DNA of 64,000 nt from Herbiconiux flava (GTDB lineage: Bacteria > Actinomycetota > Actinomycetes > Actinomycetales > Microbacteriaceae). Shown piece after piece: positions 33,631-41,120 of this stretch; positions within the stretch are counted from its first letter, which is position 1; every line of letters begins with the position of its first letter. Made by a program: the position numbers and the translations under genes. The stretch is from assembly GCF_013409865.1 (NCBI RefSeq), contig NZ_JACCBM010000001.1:868001-932000 (forward strand), given 5' to 3'. The notes beneath the pieces were generated by a model, which was given only the letters and a program-made list of their open reading frames with translations, was not told the origin of the DNA and did not search any database.

Positions 33631-34464
33631 TTAGGCGCCTCGGCCGTCGAATCCCTCCGGTGCCGAGGCGAGGGCCGCCGCGGCCGCCACGGCGAGAGCG
33701 TCGGCCGGCTCGCGCCCGAGCAGCTCGGCCAGGTCAGGACCGGTGCGGGCGAGGAACCCGTGCGCCACCGCGGTGTGGATCGACATCAGCATGGCCGGCT
33801 GGAACGGCTTCAGCCCCGCCCCGTCCAGCTGCACGCGCCGCTCGGCCAGCGTGATGTCGCTCAGCGTCGCGCCCAGGCGCTCGGCGACCTCATGCGCCGT
33901 GATCGGCCGGCCGACGAGGTCGTAGCTCCGGCCGGCGTGCACCTCGGGTACCGCCGCGACGATGGCGGCGGCCTCCGCGAGGTCGTCGCGCGTCACGGCG
34001 GCCAGGGCTCCGTCGCCGAACGCCGACGTCAGCCGCTGCCCCGACCACGGCAGCAACGAGCCGAACAGCTCGGCGTACAGACCATTGCGGAGGATCGTCC
34101 ACGACGGCGTGCTCCGGCGCAGCCGCCGCTCCGTCCACCGGTGGGCCAGCGCGAAGGCGAGATGGTCGCCGTCACCCGCGAGGCTCGTGTAGACGACGTG
34201 GGTCACTCCGTCGCGCTCGGCGGCGGCGATCACCGCCTCGTGCCGGGCGATCACCACGTCGTCCTCCGCCTCGCCGGCCGAGACGAGCAGGAGGGTGTCG
34301 ACGCCGGTCAGCGTCAGGCCGGCCGGGTCGTCGAAGTCCAGGATGCGCGTGCCGCCCGCGCCGCTGCGGCTGCTCCCGATCGCCGGGGCGCCGCGGCCCG
34401 AGAGCTGCGAGAGGATCGCGCGGCCGAGCTGGCCGGTGCTGCCGGTGACGAGGATCATGGTCAT
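33631..34464 (-). CDS. NmrA-like NAD(P)H-binding protein
   Basis: 277-residue atypical short-chain dehydrogenase. It begins ILVTGSTGQLGRAILSQLSG, the dinucleotide-binding loop, and has VTHVVYTSLAG and TILRNGLYAELFGSLLPWSG typical of the QOR2/NmrA group (NAD(P)H:quinone reductase-like or redox sensor). The catalytic YxxxK of classical SDRs is not evident. ATG 34464 has GGAAGG nearby. It is divergent from an HxlR gene, the arrangement typical for quinone-responsive QorR/QorA-like pairs. Confidence 0.85.
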   Translation of the reverse strand: MTMILVTGSTGQLGRAILSQLSGRGAPAIGSSRSGAGGTRILDFDDPAGLTLTGVDTLLLVSAGEAEDDVVIARHEAVIAAAERDGVTHVVYTSLAGDGDHLAFALAHRWTERRLRRSTPSWTILRNGLYAELFGSLLPWSGQRLTSAFGDGALAAVTRDDLAEAAAIVAAVPEVHAGRSYDLVGRPITAHEVAERLGATLSDITLAERRVQLDGAGLKPFQPAMLMSIHTAVAHGFLARTGPDLAELLGREPADALAVAAAAALASAPEGFDGRGA

Positions 34465-34538
34465 GCCTTCCGTGGTTCTCTTCGGTAACTAGGCTGATCG
34501 TGTCCCAGCCGCCCGGCACCCCACAAGAAGGCACTCTC

Positions 34539-34952
34539 ATGTCACTCACGCACACGGAGGTAACCGCCGAGCTCGAGCCGTGCGGCGCCGAGGGCCACCC
34601 CGACTGCGGCATCCGCGACGTGCTCGACCGCATCGGTGACACCTGGTCGGTGCTCGTCGTCGTCGAGCTGGCCTCGGGCCCCCGCCGCTTCAGCGAGCTG
34701 CAGCGCGCCATCGACGGTGTCTCCCAGCGGATGCTCACCCTCACCCTGCGCCGCCTCGAACGCGACGGTCTGCTCTCCCGCTCGGTGCACCCGAGCATCC
34801 CGCCGCAGGTGACGTACACGCTCACCGGCCCGGGCCGCAGCCTCACCCACCTCGTCAAGGCGCTCGCGGACTGGTCGCTCGCCCACCGCCCCCTCATCGC
34901 GGACGCCCGCGCCGCCTACGACGCCGCGCACCCCGCCCACACCATCCGCTGA
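34539..34952 (+). CDS. HxlR family transcriptional regulator
   Basis: 137 residues. The winged helix reads IRDVLDRIGDTWSVLVVVEL, GPRRFSELQRAIDGVSQRML, TLTLRRLERDGLLSR and TYTLTGPGRSL, full HxlR pattern. An N-terminal pair of cysteines (EPCGAEGHPDCG) could act as a thiol sensor, as in some quinone- or diamide-responsive HxlR proteins. AAGAAGG precedes ATG 34539. Divergent from the NmrA-like gene, which is its likely target. Confidence 0.87.
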   Translation: MSLTHTEVTAELEPCGAEGHPDCGIRDVLDRIGDTWSVLVVVELASGPRRFSELQRAIDGVSQRMLTLTLRRLERDGLLSRSVHPSIPPQVTYTLTGPGRSLTHLVKALADWSLAHRPLIADARAAYDAAHPAHTIR

Positions 34953-35010
34953 CCCCTCACCCGCCCCGTCCCACCCCGCCCCGCCCCGCTCCCACCCCGC
35001 CCACTTCGCT

Positions 35011-35079
35011 CGGTCGCGGCAAAGTGTCGCGTTTGGCGCTGAGTCGCGGCAGAACGCCGCCGTTCGCCGCGACTCACCG
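35011..35079. repeat. GAGTCGCGGC palindromic repeat, copy 1
   Basis: Degenerate copies of GTCGCGGCA, ending in an inverted repeat GAGTCGCGGC (35041-35050) / GCCGCGACTC (35066-35075) with further GAAC/GTTC pairing inside. It lies between the convergent HxlR and DUF559 genes; the right arm contains the DUF559 stop codon. It could end both transcripts. Relatives are at 36190-36262 and 41529-41630. Confidence 0.8.
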
Positions 35080-36132
35080 CCGCCGAGCGCGGGGCGCGAC
35101 CGACGCGAGCTGCAACAGCAGCGGTCGCGGCGCGCTCAAGTCGCTCGCCGTCACGCGCAGCACTCGCCACCCGAGGTGCTCCAGCTCGCGCGTGCGGCCG
35201 ATGTCACGACGCCACTGCTGCGCTTGCACCCGGTGGTGGTCGCCCTCGTACTCGATCGCGAGCCGCCGTTCGGGGTAGGCGAGGTCGACCCGCGCGACGA
35301 ACCGCCCCCGGGCATCCCGCACCTCGTGCTGCAGCTGAGGCGTCGCGAAGCCGGCCTCGACCAGCAGCACCCTGAGGCGCGACTCCTGCGGCGACTCGGC
35401 CGGTCCATCCGCGAGTTCGAGGGCGCGCCGCAGCAGTGGCCGCCCCCGCCGCCCCGGCCAGGCGGCCAACGCGTCATCGAGCTCTGAGGGGCCGGCCATC
35501 GGCGCGGCCGACACTCGACCGTCCGAGGGCGAATGGATGCGCATCCCCAAGCTCGCGTCGGCCACCCGTGAGGCAGACTCCCAGTCGTCGTCGAAGGGCG
35601 AGCGGATGCTCATCCCCTGCATCGCGTCGGCGGGCGGGGCAGACTCCCAGTCGTCGTCGAAGGGCGAGCGGATGCCCGCCCCCAGGATCGCGTCGGCCAC
35701 CGCCACGAGGTCCCGCAGCTCGAACTGTCCCGACCCCCCGAGGTCGCACAGCGTGGGGGGAGGGCTCGTCACCCGCAGCCCGTTCGCGTGCACGACCTCG
35801 GACGGCCCGAGCCGCTGCTGGTGCCCCGACACCCCGGCCGCTTCGAGAGCGCGCCGGGGCCGGGTGACGTGCAGAGTCGTGGCGGGCAGCAGCGCCGCGG
35901 GCACCGGCAATCCGTGCAGCAGCGCCGCCGTGACGTGGCTGAAGGCCGCGTCGGACGGCATGATCTGGGCGTACGCACGACACAGCGCCTCGAGCCCGGT
36001 CGGCACGACGCGTGCCCGCACCCCGTGGAACGGTCGCGCCAATCCGGGATTGCGCAGCCGCCCGACCGAGACCCCGGAGGCCCGCGCCCGCGCGACGGAG
36101 AACTCGGGCCCGAGTGACGCATCCTGACTCAT
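35074..36132 (-). CDS. DUF559 protein with Vsr-like endonuclease fold and AbiEi-like N-terminus
   Basis: 352 residues. The N-terminal part (DAAFSHVTAALLHGLPVPAA, TLHVTRPRRAL) resembles AbiEi-type proteins; the C-terminal 110 residues are DUF559, with the endonuclease-like pattern RVDLAYPERRLAIEYEGDHH and ELEHLGWRVLRVTASDL. Between them lies an insertion of about 65 residues made of 22-residue repeats (RSPFDDDWESA twice, then a diverged copy). Such proteins are widespread in Microbacteriaceae and often called type IV toxin-antitoxin AbiEi-like; no toxin partner is adjacent. ATG 36132 chosen; ATG 36141 is nearly equal. Confidence 0.78.
   Translation of the reverse strand: MSQDASLGPEFSVARARASGVSVGRLRNPGLARPFHGVRARVVPTGLEALCRAYAQIMPSDAAFSHVTAALLHGLPVPAALLPATTLHVTRPRRALEAAGVSGHQQRLGPSEVVHANGLRVTSPPPTLCDLGGSGQFELRDLVAVADAILGAGIRSPFDDDWESAPPADAMQGMSIRSPFDDDWESASRVADASLGMRIHSPSDGRVSAAPMAGPSELDDALAAWPGRRGRPLLRRALELADGPAESPQESRLRVLLVEAGFATPQLQHEVRDARGRFVARVDLAYPERRLAIEYEGDHHRVQAQQWRRDIGRTRELEHLGWRVLRVTASDLSAPRPLLLQLASVAPRARRR
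35525..35700 (-). repeat. 66-bp in-frame repeats inside DUF559 gene
   Basis: GGGCGAGCGGATGC and the preceding AGACTCCCAGTCGTCGTCGA recur with a 66-base period (35575 and 35641), with a third diverged unit at 35527 offset by 69 bases. They encode 22-residue repeats in the protein. Confidence 0.85.
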
Positions 36133-36189
36133 GGGCGACATGCTCGCATCCGCTCGCCCGCTCAGGGCGTTATCCCCAGCCCACCTCGG

Positions 36190-36262
36190 TGGGTCGCGGC
36201 AGAGCGCTGCGTTTTGCCGCGACTCAGCCCGAAACGCGACCCTTTGGCGCGACTCATCGGGC
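36190..36262. repeat. GAGTCGCGGC palindromic repeat, copy 2
   Basis: GTCGCGGCA (36193-36201) pairs with TGCCGCGAC (36215-36223) around a 13-base loop, followed by ACGCGACCC and TGGCGCGACTCA. It fills the 160-base gap between DUF559 and DUF3097, which holds no gene. Confidence 0.8.
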
Positions 36263-36301
36263 CGCGGCGAGGGTTGGGCGGGAGAGCAGGGGCGCGGCGG
36301 G

Positions 36302-37150
36302 CTACTGCGGCTCGGTGACGAAGTCGATCAGCTGCTCGACGCGGCCGAGCAGCACCGGCTCGAGGTCGGTGTACGTCGACACCTGCGACAGGATGCGCTT
36401 CCAGGCCCGCGCGATGTCGGCCTGCGAGTCGTGCGGCCAGCCGAAGGCCTCGCAGATGCCGTGCTTCCACTCGATCGACCGCGGCACCGTCGGCCACGCG
36501 CGGATGCCCATCGCCTTCGGCGTCACCGACTGCCAGATGTCGACGAACGGGTGCCCGACCACCAGCACGTGCGCCCCGAACGGCCCGCGCTGCACGGCCT
36601 GGGCGATGCGGCTCTCCTTCGACCCGTCCACGAGGTGGTCGACCAGCACGCCGACCCGCCGCTCGCGGTTGGGGGCGAACTCGCGCACGATCGCGTCGAG
36701 GTCGTCGACGCCCTCGAGGTACTCCACCACGACGCCCTCGCCGCGCAGGTCGTCGCCCCAGACCTTCTCGACGAGTTCGGCGTCGTGCCGTCCCTCGACG
36801 TAGATGCGGCTCGGCCGGGCCACCCGCGCGCGCTCCTCCGGTCCGGCGATGCTCCCCGAGGCGGTGCGCTTCGGGGCGGATGCGCGGCTCGCCACCACCG
36901 GATGCACCAGCTCGATCGCCCGCCCCTCGAGCAGGAACCCGGCGCCGAGGGGGAAGACGCGGCGCTTGCCGTGCCGGTCCTCGAGCTCGACCGTGCGGCC
37001 CTCGACCCGGGTGACGCTGCCGCAGAAGTCGGTGGCGACCTCCTCCACGACGAGGTCGAACTCGGCCGGCACCGTGGGCAGCACCACGGGCTTCGCGCGG
37101 CGCTTGTAGTCGGCGAGAACGTCGGATCCGTAGCGGTCGTAGTCGGGCAC
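36302..37150 (-). CDS. DUF3097 family protein
   Basis: 282 residues, a conserved actinobacterial family without assigned role. Marks: YGSDVLADYKRRAKPVVLPT near the N-terminus, RIYVEGRHDAELVEKVWGDD, GVLVDHLVDGSKESRIAQ, and VLVVGHPFVDIWQSVTPK, followed by WPTVPRSIEWKHGICEAFGW. The VEGRHD...DHLVDGSKE pattern resembles a TOPRIM nucleotidyl-transfer domain, suggesting nucleic-acid work. The GTG start follows a TAGCCT box by six bases, so the mRNA is predicted leaderless. Confidence 0.87.
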   Translation of the reverse strand: MPDYDRYGSDVLADYKRRAKPVVLPTVPAEFDLVVEEVATDFCGSVTRVEGRTVELEDRHGKRRVFPLGAGFLLEGRAIELVHPVVASRASAPKRTASGSIAGPEERARVARPSRIYVEGRHDAELVEKVWGDDLRGEGVVVEYLEGVDDLDAIVREFAPNRERRVGVLVDHLVDGSKESRIAQAVQRGPFGAHVLVVGHPFVDIWQSVTPKAMGIRAWPTVPRSIEWKHGICEAFGWPHDSQADIARAWKRILSQVSTYTDLEPVLLGRVEQLIDFVTEPQ

Positions 37151-37156
37151 CGCCCA

Positions 37157-37162
37157 AGGCTA
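37157..37162 (-). promoter_or_regulatory. -10 box of leaderless promoter (DUF3097)
   Basis: TAGCCT on the minus strand, six bases, then GTG 37150. Confidence 0.55.
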
Positions 37163-37193
37163 CGTGCCCGCCTGGCCGCCGCCACGCATCCGC

Positions 37194-37250
37194 TCAGCGC
37201 GCCGCCGGTCTGAGCGTGCCGTCGTCTGAGCGCGCCGCCGGTCTCAGCGG
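37194..37250. repeat. 16-17 bp tandem array spanning the DivIVA-repeat gene stop
   Basis: TCAGCGCGCCGCCGGTC (37194-37210), TGAGCGTGCCGTCGTC (37211-37226), TGAGCGCGCCGCCGGTC (37227-37243) and the start of a fourth unit at 37244, whose TCA is the stop codon of the small DivIVA-repeat gene. Confidence 0.75.
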
Positions 37251-37519
37251 GCTTCGCGCTCGCGCAGCGCCACGGCGACCTCGTCGAGGAAGTCGTCGAC
37301 CTGATCCTGGTCGTACCCCGCACGGAACTTCGTCTGATCGAAGCGCGAGCGAACCACCTCGTCGGCGGTCACGATCCCACCCGACGCGGCGCGCCCCTCC
37401 TCGTAGGCGACCAGCGTCTGCTGCACCCGCGCGAGCAGCGAATCGACCTGGTCGATCTCGTACCCCTCACGCCATTTGGTACCCACGAACGTCTTCTCCT
37501 GCACATCCTGCGACTTCAT
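37244..37519 (-). CDS. small protein with two DivIVA-type motifs
   Basis: 91 residues made of two copies of the short DivIVA N-terminal motif: FVGTKWREGYEIDQVDSLLA and FDQTKFRAGYDQDQVDDFLD, joined by about 30 residues. In full-length DivIVA/Wag31 this motif binds curved membrane ahead of a long coiled coil, which is absent here. GGAGGGATC is an excellent ribosome site for ATG 37519. A membrane- or divisome-associated adaptor is likely; no other division gene is adjacent. Confidence 0.82.
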   Translation of the reverse strand: MKSQDVQEKTFVGTKWREGYEIDQVDSLLARVQQTLVAYEEGRAASGGIVTADEVVRSRFDQTKFRAGYDQDQVDDFLDEVAVALREREAR

Positions 37520-37621
37520 GCGATCCCTCCCCAAGGCCTCGATCCTCCCACGCGGGGCGCTGCAGGAGCGCCCTAGACTGGCGGCGATCGGCGCGAGCGA
37601 CCGCCTGTCAGAGAGGCCCGC

Positions 37622-38638
37622 ATGTGCGACATTCCGCGTTCCGACGAGACCCCGCAGTCCACCGAGACCCCGCAGTCCACCGAGCAGATCGCCGGTTCGA
37701 CCGAGATCGTCGCGATCGGCGAGGCCCTGGTCGACGTCGTCGCGCGCCCGGGCGCCGATCCGGTCGAGCATCCGGGCGGCTCGCCGATGAACATCGCCTT
37801 CGGGCTGGCCCGCCTGGGGCGTCCGGTGACACTCGTCACCGAGATCGGCACGGATGCCCGGGGTGCCGCCATCGCGGAGCACCTGCGCTCCGCCGGGGTG
37901 TCGCTCGCGCCCGGGTCGATCCGCGAGGAGCCGACGTCCTCGGCGACGGCCCACCTCGGTGTGGATGGCTCCGCCTCCTACACGTTCGACCTCCGCTGGT
38001 CCCTCCCCGCCGGCCTCACGGCCGCCGACCCCGCGCTGGCCTCCGCGGGCATCGTGCACGCCGGCTCGATCGCGGCCTTCCTCGAGCCCGGCGGCTCGGA
38101 GGTGGCTGCGCTGCTCGCCGCGCTCGCCGCGGGCGAGACGCCGCCGCTGGTCACGTTCGACCCGAACATCCGCCCCTCGATCGTGTCCGACCACGCGGCG
38201 GTGCTCGCCCGCTTCGAGGAGCTCGCGGCGCTCGCCGCCGTGCTGAAGCTCAGCGACGAGGACGCCTCCTGGCTCTACCCGGGTGCCGACGCCGACGAGG
38301 CGGCCGACCGCATCCTGGCGCTCGGTCCGGGGCTCGTGGCGGTCACCCGAGGCGGCGACGGCGCGCTGCTCGCGGCGGCCGAGCACCGGCGCGCGGTCGC
38401 GGGCATCGCGGTCGAGGTCGCCGACACCATCGGCGCCGGTGACTCCTTCATGAGCGCGCTGATCGACCGCCTGGCGAGCCTCGTCGACGAGGGCGTCCCC
38501 CTCGACTCGCTCCGGGACGGCCACGCCTTCGACTCGGGCCGCCTCGGCCTCCTCGGCGACTTCGCGGTGCGCTGCGCCGCCATCACGGTCTCCCGCCCCG
38601 GCGCGAACCCCCCGACCCGCGCCGACATCGCCGACTGA
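37622..38638 (+). CDS. PfkB-family carbohydrate kinase (fructokinase-like)
   Basis: 338 residues. [20 protein letters not shown] and HPGGSPMNIAFGLARLGRPV form the substrate-binding N-half; TFDPNIRPSIV and the catalytic signature VADTIGAGDSFMSALIDRLA end the C-half. It is most like bacterial fructokinases. The first 27 residues are a non-conserved leader with a duplicated ETPQST. AGAGAGG precedes the ATG. The last codons and stop lie in a threefold 28-base tandem repeat. Confidence 0.87.
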   Translation: MCDIPRSDETPQSTETPQSTEQIAGSTEIVAIGEALVDVVARPGADPVEHPGGSPMNIAFGLARLGRPVTLVTEIGTDARGAAIAEHLRSAGVSLAPGSIREEPTSSATAHLGVDGSASYTFDLRWSLPAGLTAADPALASAGIVHAGSIAAFLEPGGSEVAALLAALAAGETPPLVTFDPNIRPSIVSDHAAVLARFEELAALAAVLKLSDEDASWLYPGADADEAADRILALGPGLVAVTRGGDGALLAAAEHRRAVAGIAVEVADTIGAGDSFMSALIDRLASLVDEGVPLDSLRDGHAFDSGRLGLLGDFAVRCAAITVSRPGANPPTRADIAD

Positions 38639-38694
38639 CCCGACCCGCGCCGACATCGCCGACTGACCCGACCCGCGCCGACATCGCCGACTGA
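38611..38694 (+). repeat. 28-bp triple tandem repeat spanning the pfkB stop
   Basis: Three identical 28-base units (38611-38638, 38639-38666, 38667-38694), each ending GCCGACTGA. The first unit's TGA is the gene's stop; since 28 is one more than a multiple of three, the three TGAs fall in all three frames. Confidence 0.93.
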
Positions 38695-38755
38695 CCCCGC
38701 CGCCGCACGCGCCACTGCCCGGCGGGCGGCAACGCCATGCCGCCGTGCGAACGGC

Positions 38756-39625
38756 TCAGGTGCGCGCCAGCGCCCGACCCATGATCGCCGAGGTGAGCGC
38801 CGCGACCGCGTCGGCCGGCGCCGAGGGGTTCGAGAGCAGCGTGAAGTCCACCTCGCCGAGGTCGGGCAGCGAGAACCGGTTGCTCACTTTCACGAGATCG
38901 TCGGGGATGAGGGTGTGCGGGTGCGCGGCGACCCCGAGCCCGGCACGCACGGCGGCGAGCATCCCGTTCACCTCGCGGGTGTTGCAGGTGATGCGCCAGG
39001 TGCGGCCCGCCGCCTCGAGCGCCTCGATCGCGAGGCGGCGGCTGATCGACGGCGTCTGGTACGTGATCAGCGGCACGGGCTCGCCCGGCTCGATCAGGGT
39101 GCGCTCCTCCGCGAGCCAGACGAGGGTGTCCCGGCGCACGATCGTTCCCGTCTCCGGGATGAGGTCGTCGCGCGCATCCGGGATCTTCTTGATGAAGATC
39201 AGGTCGAGGTGCCCCGACTTCAGCCGCCGGTACAGCGGCAGGCTCTGGTTCACGGTGAGCTCGAGGTTCACCTGGGGGTGCAGCTGCCGGAAATGCCTCA
39301 GGATGCGCGGCAGCTGCGTCGCGGCCAGGTCGTCGGCGGCGCCGAACCGCAGGCGCCCCCGCATCGCGGAGCCCGAGAAGTAGCTCGTGGCCGCCGCTTC
39401 GGCCGCGAGGATCGTGCGGGCGAACCCCGCCATCGCGTCGCCGTTGTCGGTGAGCGAGACCCCGTGGGTGTCGCGCGAGAGCAGGATGCGCCCGGCCGCC
39501 GTCTCGAGCCGGCGCACCTGCTGGCTCACCGTCGGCTGGCTGAGCCCCAACTGCTCGGCCGCACGGGTGAAGCTGCGGGTCTCGGCGACGGCGAGGAAGG
39601 TGGCGAGCAGGGCGGGGTCGAACAC
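38756..39625 (-). CDS. LysR family transcriptional regulator
   Basis: 289 residues. N-terminal HTH FDPALLATFLAVAETRSFTR, AAEQLGLSQPTVSQQVRRLE, and a periplasmic-binding-like effector domain (LRFGAADDLAATQLPRILRH, GHLDLIFIKKIP). GTG 39625 is chosen because AGGAGCCCC stands directly before it and FDPALL is a common LysR N-terminus; an upstream TTG adds eleven unlikely residues. It is divergent from an MFS exporter gene, its likely target. Confidence 0.88.
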   Translation of the reverse strand: MFDPALLATFLAVAETRSFTRAAEQLGLSQPTVSQQVRRLETAAGRILLSRDTHGVSLTDNGDAMAGFARTILAAEAAATSYFSGSAMRGRLRFGAADDLAATQLPRILRHFRQLHPQVNLELTVNQSLPLYRRLKSGHLDLIFIKKIPDARDDLIPETGTIVRRDTLVWLAEERTLIEPGEPVPLITYQTPSISRRLAIEALEAAGRTWRITCNTREVNGMLAAVRAGLGVAAHPHTLIPDDLVKVSNRFSLPDLGEVDFTLLSNPSAPADAVAALTSAIMGRALART

Positions 39626-39744
39626 GGGGCTCCTGACGACGGCTATTCGAAGAACCAATGGCAGTCATAGCGCTGATCGGCTCGATCAATGACTCTGCCG
39701 AGCGTACCGTCGAAGAAGACCCACGACCACAGGAATCTTCATAC

Positions 39745-41025
39745 GTGACTTCGACGCTCGCTTCACCCGCTCCCGCCACCGAACCCATCACCGTCCTCAG
39801 CGCCCCGCCGCCCTGGCGCCACACGCTCCTCTCGCTGAGCGTGCGCAACTACCGCATCTTCGCCGGCACCTCGCTGGTCGCCCTCACAGCGCTCTGGATG
39901 CAGCGCATCGCTCAGGACTGGCTCGTGCTGCAGCTCTCGGGCAGCGTCGTGACAGTCGGCATCACGACGGCGCTGCAGTTCGCGCCGATGCTCGTGCTCG
40001 GTCTCTTCGGGGGGCTGATCGTCGACCGCTACCCCAAGCGGGTGCTGCTGATGATCACGCAGAGCGCCTCGGTGCTGACCAGTGCGGCGCTCGCGATCCT
40101 CGCGCTCACGGGCTGGATCGAGGTGTGGCACGTCTACGTCGTCGCCGTGGTGCTCGGGCTGATCACGGTCGTCGACAACCCGGCGCGCCAGGTGTTCACG
40201 AACGAGCTCGTCGGTCCGTCGATGCTGCGGAACGCGATCAGCCTCAACTCCTCGACGTTCCAGATCGGGGCGCTGATCGGCCCGGCGCTCAGCGGGGCGC
40301 TGCTCGTCGCAGTCGGCGCGGGCTGGTCGTTCGCGATCAACGCGCTGGCCTGCGCGCTCGTGGTCGTGGCCCTCACCCGGATGAACCCGGCCGAGCTGCA
40401 CCGCGCCCCGCGCTCGCCGCGGGCCAGGGGGCAGCTGCGCGAGGGGGTGCGCTACGCGATCGGGAAGCCGGCCATCCTGTACACGCTCGTGCTGCTGGCC
40501 GTGATCGCCGTGTTCGCCCAGAACCTGCCGGTGCTGCTCGCCGCGTACGCCGACGACGTCTTCGCCACCGGGGCGGGCGGCTACGGGCTGTTCAACTCGC
40601 TGGTGGCGGTGGGGGCGCTGACGGGAGCGCTGCTGTCGACGCGGCGGCGGGCGGTGCAGCTGCGCACGGTCGTCGTCGCGGCGATCGGGTACAGCGTCGT
40701 GCAGGCGCTCTGCGGGCTTATGCCCGGTCAGCTGCCGTTCTCGATCGCGCTGGTGCTGCTCGGATTCGGCTGGCTGCTGTTCATCACGGCGGCGAACTCG
40801 CTGGTGCAGATGTCCACGAACATGGGCGTGCGCGGCCGGGTGATGGCGCTGTACATGCTCGTGCTGCTTGGCGGCCAGGCCGTGGGCGGGCCGCTGATGG
40901 GCGCCTTCGTCGAGCACGTCGGCCCGCAGCTCGGCATGCTCGTCTCGGGCGGGGTGCCGGCGCTCGTGGCGCTCGCGGTCGCGGCGCTGCTCTGGCGTCG
41001 CGGCCTTCTCGCGCCCGCCGCCTGA
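39745..41025 (+). CDS. MFS transporter, EntS/MFS_3-type exporter
   Basis: 426 residues and about twelve helices. LSVRNYRIFAGTSLVALTAL at the start, LGLFGGLIVDRYPKRVLLMI for motif A, and VVDNPARQVFTNELVGPSML are characteristic of the MFS_3 (EntS, macrolide efflux) group. GTG 39745 is preferred to the in-frame ATG 39658, which overlaps the LysR promoter; AGGAA lies somewhat far (10 bases) upstream. Divergent LysR control and export of a drug or siderophore are inferred. Confidence 0.82.
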   Translation: MTSTLASPAPATEPITVLSAPPPWRHTLLSLSVRNYRIFAGTSLVALTALWMQRIAQDWLVLQLSGSVVTVGITTALQFAPMLVLGLFGGLIVDRYPKRVLLMITQSASVLTSAALAILALTGWIEVWHVYVVAVVLGLITVVDNPARQVFTNELVGPSMLRNAISLNSSTFQIGALIGPALSGALLVAVGAGWSFAINALACALVVVALTRMNPAELHRAPRSPRARGQLREGVRYAIGKPAILYTLVLLAVIAVFAQNLPVLLAAYADDVFATGAGGYGLFNSLVAVGALTGALLSTRRRAVQLRTVVVAAIGYSVVQALCGLMPGQLPFSIALVLLGFGWLLFITAANSLVQMSTNMGVRGRVMALYMLVLLGGQAVGGPLMGAFVEHVGPQLGMLVSGGVPALVALAVAALLWRRGLLAPAA

Positions 41026-41038
41026 CCCGTCGGCTCGA

Positions 41039-41120
41039 TCCCCGGCCAGGCTCGACGCCGGGCCGGCTCGCCGCCGGGCCGGGCCCGCTCCCGGGCCGGA
41101 CCCGCTCCCCGGTCAGGGGG
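41039..41120. repeat. degenerate 16-18 bp tandem array at glycerate kinase stop
   Basis: Five diverged units of the type CCGGGCCGGCTCGCCG run from the end of the MFS gene to the glycerate kinase stop codon (TCA, 41113-41115), which lies in the last unit (CCCGGTCAGGGGG). Confidence 0.55.

Noticed and set aside
35074..36132. Complete toxin-antitoxin module
   Set aside because: The AbiEi-like/DUF559 protein is alone; neighbours are an HxlR regulator and DUF3097, not a toxin.
38725..38744. Hairpin GGCGGC / GCCGCC between pfkB and LysR as terminator
   Set aside because: Only six pairs, 8-base loop and no T-run; such stems are expected by chance at this GC content.
39626..39658. TTG start for the LysR protein
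   Set aside because: The GTG at 39625 sits behind AGGAG and starts with the usual FDPALL sequence.
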